From Streptomyces sp. ACA25 (GTDB lineage: Bacteria; Actinomycetota; Actinomycetes; Streptomycetales; Streptomycetaceae): a stretch of DNA of 64,000 bases. Position 1 is the first letter of the stretch, and every line of letters starts with the position of its first letter. The notes beneath the pieces are model-generated. The model searched no databases. It was given only the letters and a program-made list of their open reading frames with translations, and was not told the origin of the DNA. The position numbers were made by a program, and so were the translations under genes. The stretch covers positions 235,657-299,656 of the forward strand of contig NZ_JAQKPV010000006.1 of assembly GCF_028200735.1 (NCBI RefSeq). Direction: 5' to 3'. Below, in pieces: positions 38,985 to 48,783 of the stretch.

Positions 38985-41845
38985 GTGCGCCGCGCCCCGT
39001 GCAGACGCGCCCGGGCCCACCGGTGGCCGCCGCCCCTCAGCTGGCCGTGATCGTGCTGTGCGGCGGATACGCGGTGGGGGCCGCCCTCGGCTGGGGATCG
39101 CCGTATGCCGCGCTCGTCATGGGGGACTTCGGGCTGAGCGCCGCCGCCCTGGCCGCCTGTGTCTCCTGCCTCTGGTATGCGAGGACGCGCGCCTGCGAAT
39201 TCCGCCCCGCCTGGGTTCTGTTCGGCTTGTCCTCACTGATGATCGGCCTGGGCAATGCCGTCTGGGGCTGGTACGAGGTGGTGCTCGGGGTGCCCGTTCC
39301 CAGGGTCTCGGCAGCCGACTTCTGCTTCTTGTTCTTCGCCCCGCTGGCGATCATCGGCCTGCTGATGCTCGCCAAGCGGCCGGTGACCCGCGCCGGCTGG
39401 ATCTGCCTCGGGCTGGACGCCTGGCTGATCGGCGGTTCCCTGCTGACGCTCTCCTGGAGTGTCGCGCTGACCCACACGGCGCAGTGGCAGGGCGAGACGG
39501 TGTCCCGCGCCGCCCTCGCGCTGGCTTATCCCTTACTGGACATCGCCCTGGTGAGCATGGTGCTGGTGCTGCACTTCCGGCGCAGCGCGGCGCAGCGCTC
39601 GGCGATCAACACCGCCATCGGCGCCCTGGCTCTCACTGTCCTGTGTGACGCCCTGTTCACCTCTCCGGTGCTGCGCGAGCAGTACCACTCGGGACAGCTG
39701 CTGGACGCGGGCTGGTTCGCCGGCTCCCTGCTGCTGGCCTGTGCCCCCTGGGTGGCGAGCCGGGGCCGGGAGGCACCGGCCGCCCCGCAGGCGGGGACCG
39801 GCGGCGACCAGGACTGCCATTCCAGCCGGCCGCTGGTCGGTTCCCTGGCTTCGCTGACGCCGTACCTGGCCGCGACCGTTTGCACGTTGAGCATCCTCCT
39901 CACGGTCGTCAGCGGCCGGGAGGCGGACCGGGTGGTGGTGCTCACCGCCTGCACCGTTGTCCTCGCCCTCGTCGCGCGGCAGGGCATCATGCTGTCTGAC
40001 AACATGGCGCTCACTCAGGAGCTGGTGCACAAGGAGAGCCACTTCCGCTCGCTGGTGCAGGGGTCGAGTGACGTCATCATGATCGCCGCGCCGGAGGGTG
40101 TGCTGCGGTACGTCAGCCCTGCGGCAACCGGCGTCTACGGTCTCGAGCCGGACGCGCTCATCGGCCGGGAGCTGTCCGCGCTCATCCATCCGGAGGACCG
40201 GGGCCGGGTGCTGCACGAGCTGTGCCGGTTCCTGGCCGCCGCCCCGGCCCGGGAGCCCGCCACCCGGGTCGAGTGCCGGGTACGGCACGGCGCCGGGCAC
40301 TGGCTCAACATCGAATCAACCGTCAACCGCCACCAGGGCGGTCTGATCTTCAACTGCCGGGACGTCACCGAACGGGTCCGGTTGCAGGCGCAGTTGCAGC
40401 ACAACGCCTCGCACGACCCGCTCACCGACCTGCCGAACCGCGCGCTGTTCACCGAGCGGGTCCGGCTGGCGATCAAGGGCTGTCGCGGCGGCGCCGAAGC
40501 GGCCGTGTTCTACATCGATCTCGACGGATTCAAGGCGATCAACGACACGGTGGGGCACCAGGCCGGTGACGACCTCCTGGTCCACGCCGCCCGCAGGCTG
40601 ACGGACTCCGTGCGGGCCGGCGACACCACCGCCCGGCTCGGCGGTGACGAGTTCGCGGCGCTCATCATGGGAGACCCGGGAGACCCGGGGAGCCGGGGGC
40701 GATCCCGGGAGAGCCGCATCCTGGAGATCGCCGAGCGGGTCCGGGCAGCCCTCTCGGAGCCGTACCGGGTGGAGGGCACCGAGATCCGGGTGGCAGCCAG
40801 TATCGGGATCGCCTTCGCCGAATCCGGGAGCACCCCGGGCTCCCTGCTGCGCAACGCGGACCAGGCGATGTACCGGGCGAAGCAGGCAGGCAAGGGCCGG
40901 GTCGAGCTCTTCAGCCCCAGGCAGCCGACGGCGGCCGGCCGGTCCCGGGCGGCGGGCGGGCTGCGCGGCGCGCTGCGCCCCGGCGAGTTCACGCTGCTGC
41001 ACCAGCCGGTGCTCGATCTGGCGGCCGGCCGGGTCACCGCGGTCAGCGCGCGAGTCCGCTGGGTCTCCGGCGGGCCGCTGCGGTCGGCCTCCGTGGAGTA
41101 CCGCGGTCAGGGGCACCGGGAGCCGGCCGGCCTCGTGCCGGCCCAGGCCACCGGCCGCGGTGCCGTCGGCAGCCACTGGCTGCTGGAGGAGGCCGTCGCG
41201 CAGGCCGGCCGGTGGCACCGGGAGGGCCGCGCCGTCCCGGTCGGGGTGCGGGTGCCCGCAGTGCGGCTCGCGGACCGCTCACTGGCCGCCGGCGGGGTCG
41301 AGGACCTGCTGGCCCGGCACGGCCTGGGTCCGCAGTCGCTGACGCTCCAGCTGTCGGACGCCGAGTCCGCTCTTGCCTCGGAGGAGCTGCGGCGGCGCGT
41401 CACCGACCTCAGCCGTCTGGGGGTCGGGATCGCACTGGACGGCTTCGGCAGCAGCAGCGCGGCTGCCACCGCGCTGCACCGGCTCCCCGCGGACGAGATC
41501 CAGCTGGCCCGTGAGCTGACCGACGGTCTGCCCGACTCCCCGCGGTTGAGCACCGTCACCGCGGCGCTGCTGCGGATGGCCGAAGATCTCGGAGTCGTCT
41601 CCGTTGCCGACGGGGTGGACCGGCCGGAGCAGGCGCAGGCCCTGCGTACCCTCGGCTGCACCCGGGGGCAGGGTCTGGCGCTGTGCGCCCCGCTGGAGGA
41701 GGCGCAGCTCCGGCAGGTGCTGGGGCGCGGTCTGCTGCCGTTGCCGGCCACGGGTGCAGAGCCTCCCCCGACGGGCCCGCCGGTCATGCTGGCGGGCAAC
41801 GCGAGCCCGGATCCCGTGCCCCCTTCCCCCATTGCGCCCAAATAG
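38981..41845 (+). CDS. membrane PAS-GGDEF-degenerate EAL protein (likely diguanylate cyclase)
   Basis: A 954-aa protein. About nine membrane segments (20-335) lead to a PAS domain (about 353-465), then a GGDEF domain with intact GGDEF (554-558) and an exact RxxD I-site five residues before it (RAGD, 545-548). The EAL domain is wrecked: the EAL position reads SAR, the metal Asn motif reads VGVRVPAVR, DDFGTG reads LDGFGS, the catalytic Lys motif reads IQLAREL, and EGVE reads DGVD. I infer a c-di-GMP synthase with product feedback and a non-catalytic EAL. Codon 185 is TTA (39533-39535), implying bldA dependence. GTG at 38981 was chosen from its overlap with the upstream ORF. It corresponds by position to the S. 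coelicolor gene just before ilvB. Confidence 0.85.
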   Translation: MSAPRPVQTRPGPPVAAAPQLAVIVLCGGYAVGAALGWGSPYAALVMGDFGLSAAALAACVSCLWYARTRACEFRPAWVLFGLSSLMIGLGNAVWGWYEVVLGVPVPRVSAADFCFLFFAPLAIIGLLMLAKRPVTRAGWICLGLDAWLIGGSLLTLSWSVALTHTAQWQGETVSRAALALAYPLLDIALVSMVLVLHFRRSAAQRSAINTAIGALALTVLCDALFTSPVLREQYHSGQLLDAGWFAGSLLLACAPWVASRGREAPAAPQAGTGGDQDCHSSRPLVGSLASLTPYLAATVCTLSILLTVVSGREADRVVVLTACTVVLALVARQGIMLSDNMALTQELVHKESHFRSLVQGSSDVIMIAAPEGVLRYVSPAATGVYGLEPDALIGRELSALIHPEDRGRVLHELCRFLAAAPAREPATRVECRVRHGAGHWLNIESTVNRHQGGLIFNCRDVTERVRLQAQLQHNASHDPLTDLPNRALFTERVRLAIKGCRGGAEAAVFYIDLDGFKAINDTVGHQAGDDLLVHAARRLTDSVRAGDTTARLGGDEFAALIMGDPGDPGSRGRSRESRILEIAERVRAALSEPYRVEGTEIRVAASIGIAFAESGSTPGSLLRNADQAMYRAKQAGKGRVELFSPRQPTAAGRSRAAGGLRGALRPGEFTLLHQPVLDLAAGRVTAVSARVRWVSGGPLRSASVEYRGQGHREPAGLVPAQATGRGAVGSHWLLEEAVAQAGRWHREGRAVPVGVRVPAVRLADRSLAAGGVEDLLARHGLGPQSLTLQLSDAESALASEELRRRVTDLSRLGVGIALDGFGSSSAAATALHRLPADEIQLARELTDGLPDSPRLSTVTAALLRMAEDLGVVSVADGVDRPEQAQALRTLGCTRGQGLALCAPLEEAQLRQVLGRGLLPLPATGAEPPPTGPPVMLAGNASPDPVPPSPIAPK

Positions 41846-41851
41846 TGAGAC

Positions 41852-41882
41852 GCATATCCCACTCGCTTGACATGCGATATGC
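41852..41882. promoter_or_regulatory. dyad in the ilvB promoter region
   Basis: Perfect 7-bp arms GCATATC (41852-41858) and GATATGC (41876-41882) flank TTGACA (41867-41872), which looks like a -35 box. A matching -10 about 17 bp later is not evident. The dyad may be an operator for a repressor of ilvBNC; the binder is unknown. Confidence 0.35.
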
Positions 41883-41903
41883 CGGAGGAGGAAGGTCTGT
41901 GCC

Positions 41904-41945
41904 ATGCGCACTCGACTTCTCGTAATTGGAAAGCGCGTCGGCTGA
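41904..41945 (+). CDS. ilvB leader peptide
   Basis: A 13-codon [16 protein letters not shown], with a strong GGAGGAGGAAGG ribosome site. Codons 5-8 are Leu-Leu-Val-Ile, written CTT CTC GTA ATT, mostly rare codons in this G+C-rich genome. Leader peptides of this kind before ilvB in actinobacteria let ribosome stalling sense branched-chain amino acids. It is followed by an attenuator hairpin with a T-run. Confidence 0.85.
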   Translation: MRTRLLVIGKRVG

Positions 41946-42015
41946 TCCCGGGACCATCCCGTGGAACACCAGCGACGCGCTCCCCTCGCCTGCCTCACGG
42001 CACGAGGGGTTTTTT
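41932..42015 (+). promoter_or_regulatory. transcription attenuator of ilvBNC
   Basis: AGCGCGTCG (41932-41940, overlapping the leader peptide end) pairs perfectly with CGACGCGCT (41973-41981). The latter abuts the terminator arm CCCCTCG (41982-41988), which pairs with CGAGGGG (42003-42009) before six T residues (42010-42015). Stalling at the Leu/Val/Ile codons would cover the first arm and free its partner, the usual logic of attenuation. A T-run this clean is rare in the window. Confidence 0.85.
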
Positions 42016-42081
42016 GTTGCACAAACCGCAGTACGCACCGCACCAGCGTCACCACCCTCACTCTCCGGGAAGAGAACGCCG

Positions 42082-43935
42082 ATGACCGAGCAGGCCACCG
42101 GGGCACCCAAGCCGCAGCCCAGGGCCCCCCGAGGCGGCGCCCAGCCGCCCGCCACCATGGAGCACCTCACGGGCGCCCAGTCCCTCATCCGCTCGCTCGA
42201 GGCGGTCGGCGCCGACACCGTATTCGGCATTCCGGGCGGGGCGATCCTTCCCGCCTATGACCCGATGATGGACTCGAAGTCGGTGCGGCACATTCTGGTG
42301 CGGCATGAGCAGGGCGCGGGCCACGCCGCCACCGGTTACGCACAGGCCACCGGAAAGGTCGGCGTGTGCATGGCCACCTCCGGGCCCGGTGCGACCAACC
42401 TCGTCACCCCGATCGCCGACGCCCACATGGACTCCGTGCCGATGGTCGCGATCACGGGGCAGGTGGCCAGTAAGGCGATCGGCACTGATGCCTTCCAGGA
42501 AGCCGACATCTGCGGCATCACCCTGCCGATCACCAAGCACAACTTCCTGGTCACCGACCCGGCGGACATCCCCCGGACCATCGCCGAGGCATTCCACATC
42601 GCCTCCACCGGCCGGCCCGGCCCGGTGCTCGTGGACATCGCCAAGGACGCGCTCCAGGCGGACACCACCTTCCACTGGCCGCCGACCACCGACCTGCCCG
42701 GTTACCGGCCGGTGAGCCGGCCGCACGCCAAGCAGGTCCGGGAGGCCGCCCGGCTTATCGCCGAGGCCCGGCGCCCCGTGCTGTACGTCGGCGGGGGTGT
42801 CCTCAAGGCCACTGCCTCCGCCGAGCTGATGGACCTCGCCGAGCTCACCGGCGCCCCGGTCACCACTACCCTGATGGGGCTGGGTGCCTTCCCCGACAGC
42901 CACCCGCAGCACCTCGGCATGCCCGGCATGCACGGGTCGGTCGCCGCCGTCACCGCGTTGCAGAAGGCCGACCTGATCATCGCGCTGGGCGCCCGTTTCG
43001 ACGACCGGGTCACCGGCAAGCTCGATTCCTTCGCTCCGCTGGCGAAGGTCGTGCACGCCGACATCGACCCCGCGGAGATCGGCAAGAACCGCGTGGCCGA
43101 CGTTCCGATCGTCGGTGATGTGAAGGACGTCCTGACCGACCTGTCGGCCGCTGTCCGCGCCGATCACGAGGCCGGCCGCCGCGGTGACTTCACCGCGTGG
43201 CGGCAGCTGCTGGACCGCTGGCGCGAGACCTACCCCCTGGGCTACGACCTGCCGGACAACGGCTGCCTCTCCCCGCAGCAGGTGATCGAGCGGATCGGCC
43301 GGCTCGCCCCGGACGACACCGTCTTCACCGCGGGCGTCGGCCAGCACCAGATGTGGGCCGCGCACTACCTTCCGTTCGAGAAGCCCGCCACCTGGCTGAA
43401 CTCCGGCGGTCTCGGCACGATGGGCTACGCCGTCCCCGCGGCGCTGGGCGCCAAGGCCGGCCGCCCGGAGGCCACCATCTGGGCGATCGACGGCGACGGC
43501 TGCTTCCAGATGACCAACCAGGAGCTCGCCACCGCCGCGCTGAACAACATCCCGATCAAGGTCGCGATCATCAACAACGGCGCGCTCGGGATGGTCCGCC
43601 AGTGGCAGTCGCTGTTCTACAACCAGCGGTACTCCAACACGGTGCTCCGGGGCGGTCCGGGCACCGACGGAACGGCCACCAACACCGGCACGCGGATCCC
43701 CGACTTCGTCAAGCTGTCCGAGGCGATGGGCTGTGTGGGCCTGCGCTGCGAGGACCCCGCGCAGCTGGACGCGGTGATCGAGAAGGCCAACTCCATCAAT
43801 GACCGTCCCGTGGTCGTCGACTTCATCGTCCACGAGGACGCGATGGTCTGGCCGATGGTGGCGGCAGGCACCTCCAACGACGAGGTCATGGCGGCGCGCG
43901 GGGTCCGTCCGGACTTCGGCGACACCGACGACTGA
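42082..43935 (+). CDS. ilvB: acetolactate synthase large subunit
   Basis: The 617-aa ThDP/FAD enzyme condenses pyruvate with pyruvate or 2-oxobutyrate, the first common step of Val/Leu and Ile synthesis. The catalytic Glu is in [16 protein letters not shown], the FAD domain is central, and the ThDP motif runs from [16 protein letters not shown] to IINN. An N-terminal tail of about 35 residues before [13 protein letters not shown] is typical of actinobacteria. GGGAAGAGAA precedes the ATG. It is the first gene of ilvB-ilvN-ilvC, under the leader-peptide attenuator. Confidence 0.97.
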   Translation: MTEQATGAPKPQPRAPRGGAQPPATMEHLTGAQSLIRSLEAVGADTVFGIPGGAILPAYDPMMDSKSVRHILVRHEQGAGHAATGYAQATGKVGVCMATSGPGATNLVTPIADAHMDSVPMVAITGQVASKAIGTDAFQEADICGITLPITKHNFLVTDPADIPRTIAEAFHIASTGRPGPVLVDIAKDALQADTTFHWPPTTDLPGYRPVSRPHAKQVREAARLIAEARRPVLYVGGGVLKATASAELMDLAELTGAPVTTTLMGLGAFPDSHPQHLGMPGMHGSVAAVTALQKADLIIALGARFDDRVTGKLDSFAPLAKVVHADIDPAEIGKNRVADVPIVGDVKDVLTDLSAAVRADHEAGRRGDFTAWRQLLDRWRETYPLGYDLPDNGCLSPQQVIERIGRLAPDDTVFTAGVGQHQMWAAHYLPFEKPATWLNSGGLGTMGYAVPAALGAKAGRPEATIWAIDGDGCFQMTNQELATAALNNIPIKVAIINNGALGMVRQWQSLFYNQRYSNTVLRGGPGTDGTATNTGTRIPDFVKLSEAMGCVGLRCEDPAQLDAVIEKANSINDRPVVVDFIVHEDAMVWPMVAAGTSNDEVMAARGVRPDFGDTDD

Positions 43936-43972
43936 CGGCCGAGGACGAAAGAGAACCCGAGGTAACCGAACC

Positions 43973-44497
43973 ATGTCCAAGCACACCCTTTCGGTTCTGG
44001 TCGAGAACAAGCCCGGTGTCCTGTCCCGGATCACCGCGCTGTTCTCCCGCCGGGGCTTCAACATCGACTCCCTCGCCGTCGGCACGACCGAGCACCCCGA
44101 TGTCTCCCGGATCACGATCATGGTCAACGTGGAGGACCTCCCGCTGGAACAGGTCACCAAGCAGCTCAACAAGCTGATCAATGTGCTGAAGATCGTCGAG
44201 CTGGAGCCGGCGTCCGCCGTGCAGCGCGAACTCGTTCTGGTGAAAGTCCGGGCCGACAACGAGACCCGCTCCCAGGTGGTGGAGATCGTTCAGCTGTTCC
44301 GCGCCAAGACGGTCGATGTGGCCCCCGAGGCCGTCACCATCGAGGCCACCGGCAGCAGCGACAAGCTGGAGGCCATGCTCCGGATGCTGGAGCCCTTCGG
44401 TATCAAGGAGCTGGTGCAGTCCGGCACGATCGCCATCGGCCGCGGCTCCCGTTCCATCACCGACCGGTCGCTGCGTGCCCTCGACCGGACCGCATAG
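43973..44497 (+). CDS. ilvN: acetolactate synthase small (regulatory) subunit
   Basis: The 174-aa regulatory partner of IlvB gives valine feedback inhibition. The N-terminal ACT domain has LSVLVENKPGVLSRITALFSRRGFNIDSL, and a C-terminal domain (ELVLVKVRADNETRSQVVEI onward) completes the two-domain form. It starts 37 bp after ilvB with a GAGG-type site and is followed by ilvC after 90 bp. Confidence 0.96.
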   Translation: MSKHTLSVLVENKPGVLSRITALFSRRGFNIDSLAVGTTEHPDVSRITIMVNVEDLPLEQVTKQLNKLINVLKIVELEPASAVQRELVLVKVRADNETRSQVVEIVQLFRAKTVDVAPEAVTIEATGSSDKLEAMLRMLEPFGIKELVQSGTIAIGRGSRSITDRSLRALDRTA

Positions 44498-45586
<1,089 letters not shown>

Positions 45587-45614
45587 GCAGTCCCTCCCCG
45601 GAGGGCGGCTGAAT

Positions 45615-45655
45615 GCCGCGGGGGCCGGTCAGGTCCGGCCCCCGGCCCCCGCGGC
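45615..45655 (+). terminator. terminator of ilvBNC
   Basis: Perfect 14-bp arms GCCGCGGGGGCCGG (45615-45628) and CCGGCCCCCGCGGC (45642-45655), 28 bp after the ilvC stop, without a T-run. Confidence 0.82.
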
Positions 45656-45660
45656 GGCGA

Positions 45661-45666
45661 TAGACT
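45661..45666 (+). promoter_or_regulatory. candidate -10 box of serA
   Basis: TAGACT, a common Streptomyces -10 sequence, right after the ilvC terminator. It would give a serA leader of about 115 nt. No -35 is clear because the upstream bases belong to the terminator stem. Confidence 0.4.
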
Positions 45667-45788
45667 GCACAGCAACAAGCGCGTCACAGGCTCACAGCGT
45701 CGTGCGTCTTCACGCGGCTGCCCACCTCCACCGCCTTCGGCCGTCGGGACGCGGCCAACCGCAGAGGACTAGCGAGGATCGAGACCAA

Positions 45789-47381
45789 GTGAGCAAGCCC
45801 GCCGTACTCATCGCTGAAGAGCTTTCCCCCGCCACCGTTGAGGCTCTGGGGCCGGACTTCGAGATCCGGTACTGCAACGGAGCGGACCGCACCGAGCTGC
45901 TGAGCGCCATCGCGGATGTCGACGCCATCCTGATCCGCAGCGCCACCAAGGTCGACGCCGAGGCCATCGCTGCGGCGAACCGGCTGCGCGTCGTCGCCCG
46001 GGCGGGTGTCGGCCTGGACAACGTCGACGTCTCGGCCGCCACCAAGGCCGGCGTGATGGTGGTGAACGCCCCCACCTCCAACATCGTCACCGCCGCCGAG
46101 CTCGCCTGCGGTCTTGTTCTCGCCACCGCGCGCAACATCCCCCAGGCCGACCGGGCGCTGAAGAACGGCGAGTGGAAGCGCAGCAAGTACACCGGCGTGG
46201 AGCTGTCCGAGAAGACGCTGGGCGTCGTCGGGCTCGGCCGGATCGGGGTGCTGGTCGCTCAGCGGATGTCCGCCTTCGGCATGAAGGTCATCGCGTACGA
46301 CCCCTACGTGCAGCCCTCCCGCGCCGCGCAGATGGGCGTCAAGCTGCTCTCCCTCGACGAACTGCTGGCGACCGCGGACTTCATCACCGTGCACCTCCCC
46401 AAGACCCCCGAGACGCTGGGCCTGATCGGTGACGAGGCGCTGCACAAGGTCAAGCCCTCGGTGCGGATCATCAACGCGGCGCGCGGTGGCATCGTCGACG
46501 AGCCCGCCCTCGCGAGCGCGCTCAAGGAGGGCCGGGTCGCCGGAGCCGGGCTGGACGTCTACGCCTCCGAGCCGTGCACCGACTCCCCGCTGTTCGAGTT
46601 CGACAGCGTCGTGTGCACTCCGCACCTGGGCGCCTCCACGGGGGAGGCACAGGAGAAGGCCGGGGTCTCCGTCGCCCGTTCCGTGCGGCTCGCGCTCGCC
46701 GGTGAGCTGGTGCCGGACGCGGTCAACGTGCAGGGCGGTGTCATCGCTGAGGACGTGCGCCCGGGTCTTCCGCTCGCCGAGAAGCTGGGCCGGATCTTCA
46801 CCGCGCTGGCCGGCGAGGTCGCCCAACGCCTCGACGTGGAGGTCTACGGGGAGATCACCCAGCACGACGTGAAGGTGCTGGAGCTCTCCGCCCTCAAGGG
46901 TGTGTTCGAGGACGTCGTCGCGGAGACGACCGTCTCCTACGTCAACGCCCCGCTGTTCGCGCAGGAGCGCGGGGTCGAGGTCCGGCTGACCACCAGCTCC
47001 GAGTCCCCCGACCACCGGAACATGATCACCGTGCGCGGCACGCTCACCGGTGGCGGCGAGGTCTCGGTCTCCGGCACCCTCGCCGGTCCCAAGCACCAGC
47101 AGAAGATCGTCGGCATCGGCGGGCACACCGTCGACCTGGCGCTCGCCGACCACATGGCGTTCCTGCGTTACGTGGACCGTCCCGGGGTCGTCGGTGCGGT
47201 CGGCCGGATCCTGGGTGAGGCGCAGATCAACATCGCCGGGATGCAGGTGGCCCGTGCCGAGGAGGGCGGGGAGGCGCTGGTGGCGCTCACCGTGGACGAC
47301 TCCGTCCCGCCGGCCGTCCTCGCGGAGATCGCCCAGGAGATCGGGGCGACCTCGGCCCGCGGGGTCAACCTCACGGACTGA
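45789..47381 (+). CDS. serA: D-3-phosphoglycerate dehydrogenase
   Basis: The 530-aa enzyme starts serine synthesis, oxidising 3-phosphoglycerate with NAD. The substrate domain has ARAGVGLDNVD, the NAD domain GVVGLGRIG, and the catalytic Arg/Glu/His lie in NAARGGIVDE, LDVYASEP and CTPHLGAST. The long C-terminus with an intervening domain and an ACT domain (RYVDRPGVVGAVGRILGEA) gives serine feedback. This is the type I form usual in actinobacteria. AGGA precedes the GTG. It lies downstream of ilvC but has its own -10-like box. Confidence 0.96.
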   Translation: MSKPAVLIAEELSPATVEALGPDFEIRYCNGADRTELLSAIADVDAILIRSATKVDAEAIAAANRLRVVARAGVGLDNVDVSAATKAGVMVVNAPTSNIVTAAELACGLVLATARNIPQADRALKNGEWKRSKYTGVELSEKTLGVVGLGRIGVLVAQRMSAFGMKVIAYDPYVQPSRAAQMGVKLLSLDELLATADFITVHLPKTPETLGLIGDEALHKVKPSVRIINAARGGIVDEPALASALKEGRVAGAGLDVYASEPCTDSPLFEFDSVVCTPHLGASTGEAQEKAGVSVARSVRLALAGELVPDAVNVQGGVIAEDVRPGLPLAEKLGRIFTALAGEVAQRLDVEVYGEITQHDVKVLELSALKGVFEDVVAETTVSYVNAPLFAQERGVEVRLTTSSESPDHRNMITVRGTLTGGGEVSVSGTLAGPKHQQKIVGIGGHTVDLALADHMAFLRYVDRPGVVGAVGRILGEAQINIAGMQVARAEEGGEALVALTVDDSVPPAVLAEIAQEIGATSARGVNLTD

Positions 47382-47401
47382 CACCCCCGCGCCGCGGTTC
47401 C

Positions 47402-47440
47402 GGGCGGGCCCGCTCCCCACACCGGGAGGCGGGCCCGCCC
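47402..47440. terminator. bidirectional terminator after serA
   Basis: Arms GGGCGGGCCCGC (47402-47413) and GCGGGCCCGCCC (47429-47440) pair perfectly, and an inner TCCC/GGGA pair extends the stem with one bulged G. It sits between serA and a converging gene. Confidence 0.83.
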
Positions 47441-47474
47441 TGTCGTTCACCGGCTTGTCCCCGGCTCCCGGGCG

Positions 47475-48602
47475 TCACTCCGGCGGGGCGAACCGCACCG
47501 TGCGGGTCTGCGCGAGCGGGGTGGCGAAGGCCAGCAGCCGTTCCCCCTCCGCCACGACAGCTTCGGCGTCCGCGTCGGTGAGCGGCTCGAAAGCCGTGAT
47601 GACCGCCGCCGCGGAGCGCTCCCGGCGGCGCTCCTCGGTCCGCCAGACCCCCCGCACGAACCCGTCGACCAGTACCGTCCCCTTGATCACCGCGTTCTTG
47701 CCCATCACCCGGGCCCGGTAGCCGTCGTCCATGATCCGGGCGCGGTCGGCGTGCGACAGCAGCAGGTTGTCGAACTCCGCCACCAGTTTCACCGGGGCCG
47801 GCACGTCCGGTCCGGGCCGGGGCGCCTCGGGCAGGTCGAACAGCTCCCGGCCCCGCTCGTCCCGGAAGGTGCGCAGCCGGGGCCGCAGCCGGTCCATGAC
47901 ATCGCCGAGACCGGTGAGCCCCGACCACTTCTGCGCGTCGGCCACGCTCGCCGGGCCGAAGGCCCCCAGATAGCGCAGCACGAGGGCGTCCGGGTCGGGC
48001 CGGGCGTCCAGCGGCCGGCCGAGCCAGTGCTCCACGGTGGTCAGCGTCGGTTGCCCCGACCTGCCCCAGACTCCGCGCGGCGGCACCTGGACCAGCGGCA
48101 CGAGGTGGCGGACCACCCGGGTGAGGGCTCTCGGAGCGATGTCCGGCCACCGCTCGGCGAGCAGCGCTCCCAGCTCCTTGGAGGTGCGAGGCTCCTCCTC
48201 CACGAGCGCGCGGCCGGTCGCCGCCACCGTCTCCGGGTCGGCCACTCTCCGCAGCTCCGCGTCGAAGGTCTGGTCGCCGAACAGACCGCGCCGCAGCATG
48301 GGCTGCAGCAGGGGGGCCAGCGCCAGGCAGTCGCGGGCGGAGACGAGGTGGACGGTGTTCCGCATCAGGACGGCCCGCACCACCTGACGCTCCAGCAGCA
48401 GCTCCGCCAGCTCCTGCGGGCCGAAGTCCACCAGCCGGGACCACAGCCCGTAGTAGGGGGGGAACGGCGCCTGGGCCTGCAGGCCGATGAGGTGCTCGAC
48501 CGTCTCGGGAGCGGTCATCCGTGCAGGACGCAGCAGCAACTGCCGGTCGAGCAGCGCCCGGTTGAGTGCACGGGGGCTGAGGACCGGGCCGGCCGCCGTC
48601 AC
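47475..48602 (-). CDS. winged-helix DNA-binding domain protein (HTH_42/AlkZ-like)
   Basis: The 375-aa protein fits the HTH_42 (DUF1006) family: LSPRALNRALLDRQLLL, HLIGLQAQAPFPPYYGLWSRL, VRAVLMRNTVHLVSA, a tandem of winged helices, KLVAEFDNLLLSHADR and VLVDGFVRGVW. Relatives include AlkZ/YcaQ DNA glycosylases that unhook damaged bases and crosslinks, recognised by a QxQ motif; here the Q-A-Q in GLQAQAP is present. A role in DNA repair is therefore plausible, but a plain DNA-binding protein cannot be excluded. GTG at 48602 has AAGGA seven bases upstream. Confidence 0.8.
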   Translation of the reverse strand: MTAAGPVLSPRALNRALLDRQLLLRPARMTAPETVEHLIGLQAQAPFPPYYGLWSRLVDFGPQELAELLLERQVVRAVLMRNTVHLVSARDCLALAPLLQPMLRRGLFGDQTFDAELRRVADPETVAATGRALVEEEPRTSKELGALLAERWPDIAPRALTRVVRHLVPLVQVPPRGVWGRSGQPTLTTVEHWLGRPLDARPDPDALVLRYLGAFGPASVADAQKWSGLTGLGDVMDRLRPRLRTFRDERGRELFDLPEAPRPGPDVPAPVKLVAEFDNLLLSHADRARIMDDGYRARVMGKNAVIKGTVLVDGFVRGVWRTEERRRERSAAAVITAFEPLTDADAEAVVAEGERLLAFATPLAQTRTVRFAPPE

Positions 48603-48783
48603 GGGAGGGTCCTTGAGAAGAAGCGCATGTCACCGCGGGGGATCGTCGGGTCCACGACGGCAGTGGGGGCCGTCGTGCCGGGCACGGTCACCCTAATGCG
48701 GCGCGACTCGACCCGTGGTGGAGCCCCCTTGGCCACCGGCTGCTGCCGCTCCGTGCCAGGACCGCCCCGCCGCGCCCCACGGC

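Noticed and set aside
41867..41872. TTGACA called as a definite ilvB -35 promoter element
   Set aside because: No acceptable -10 lies 16-19 bp downstream, so only the surrounding dyad is reported, with low confidence.
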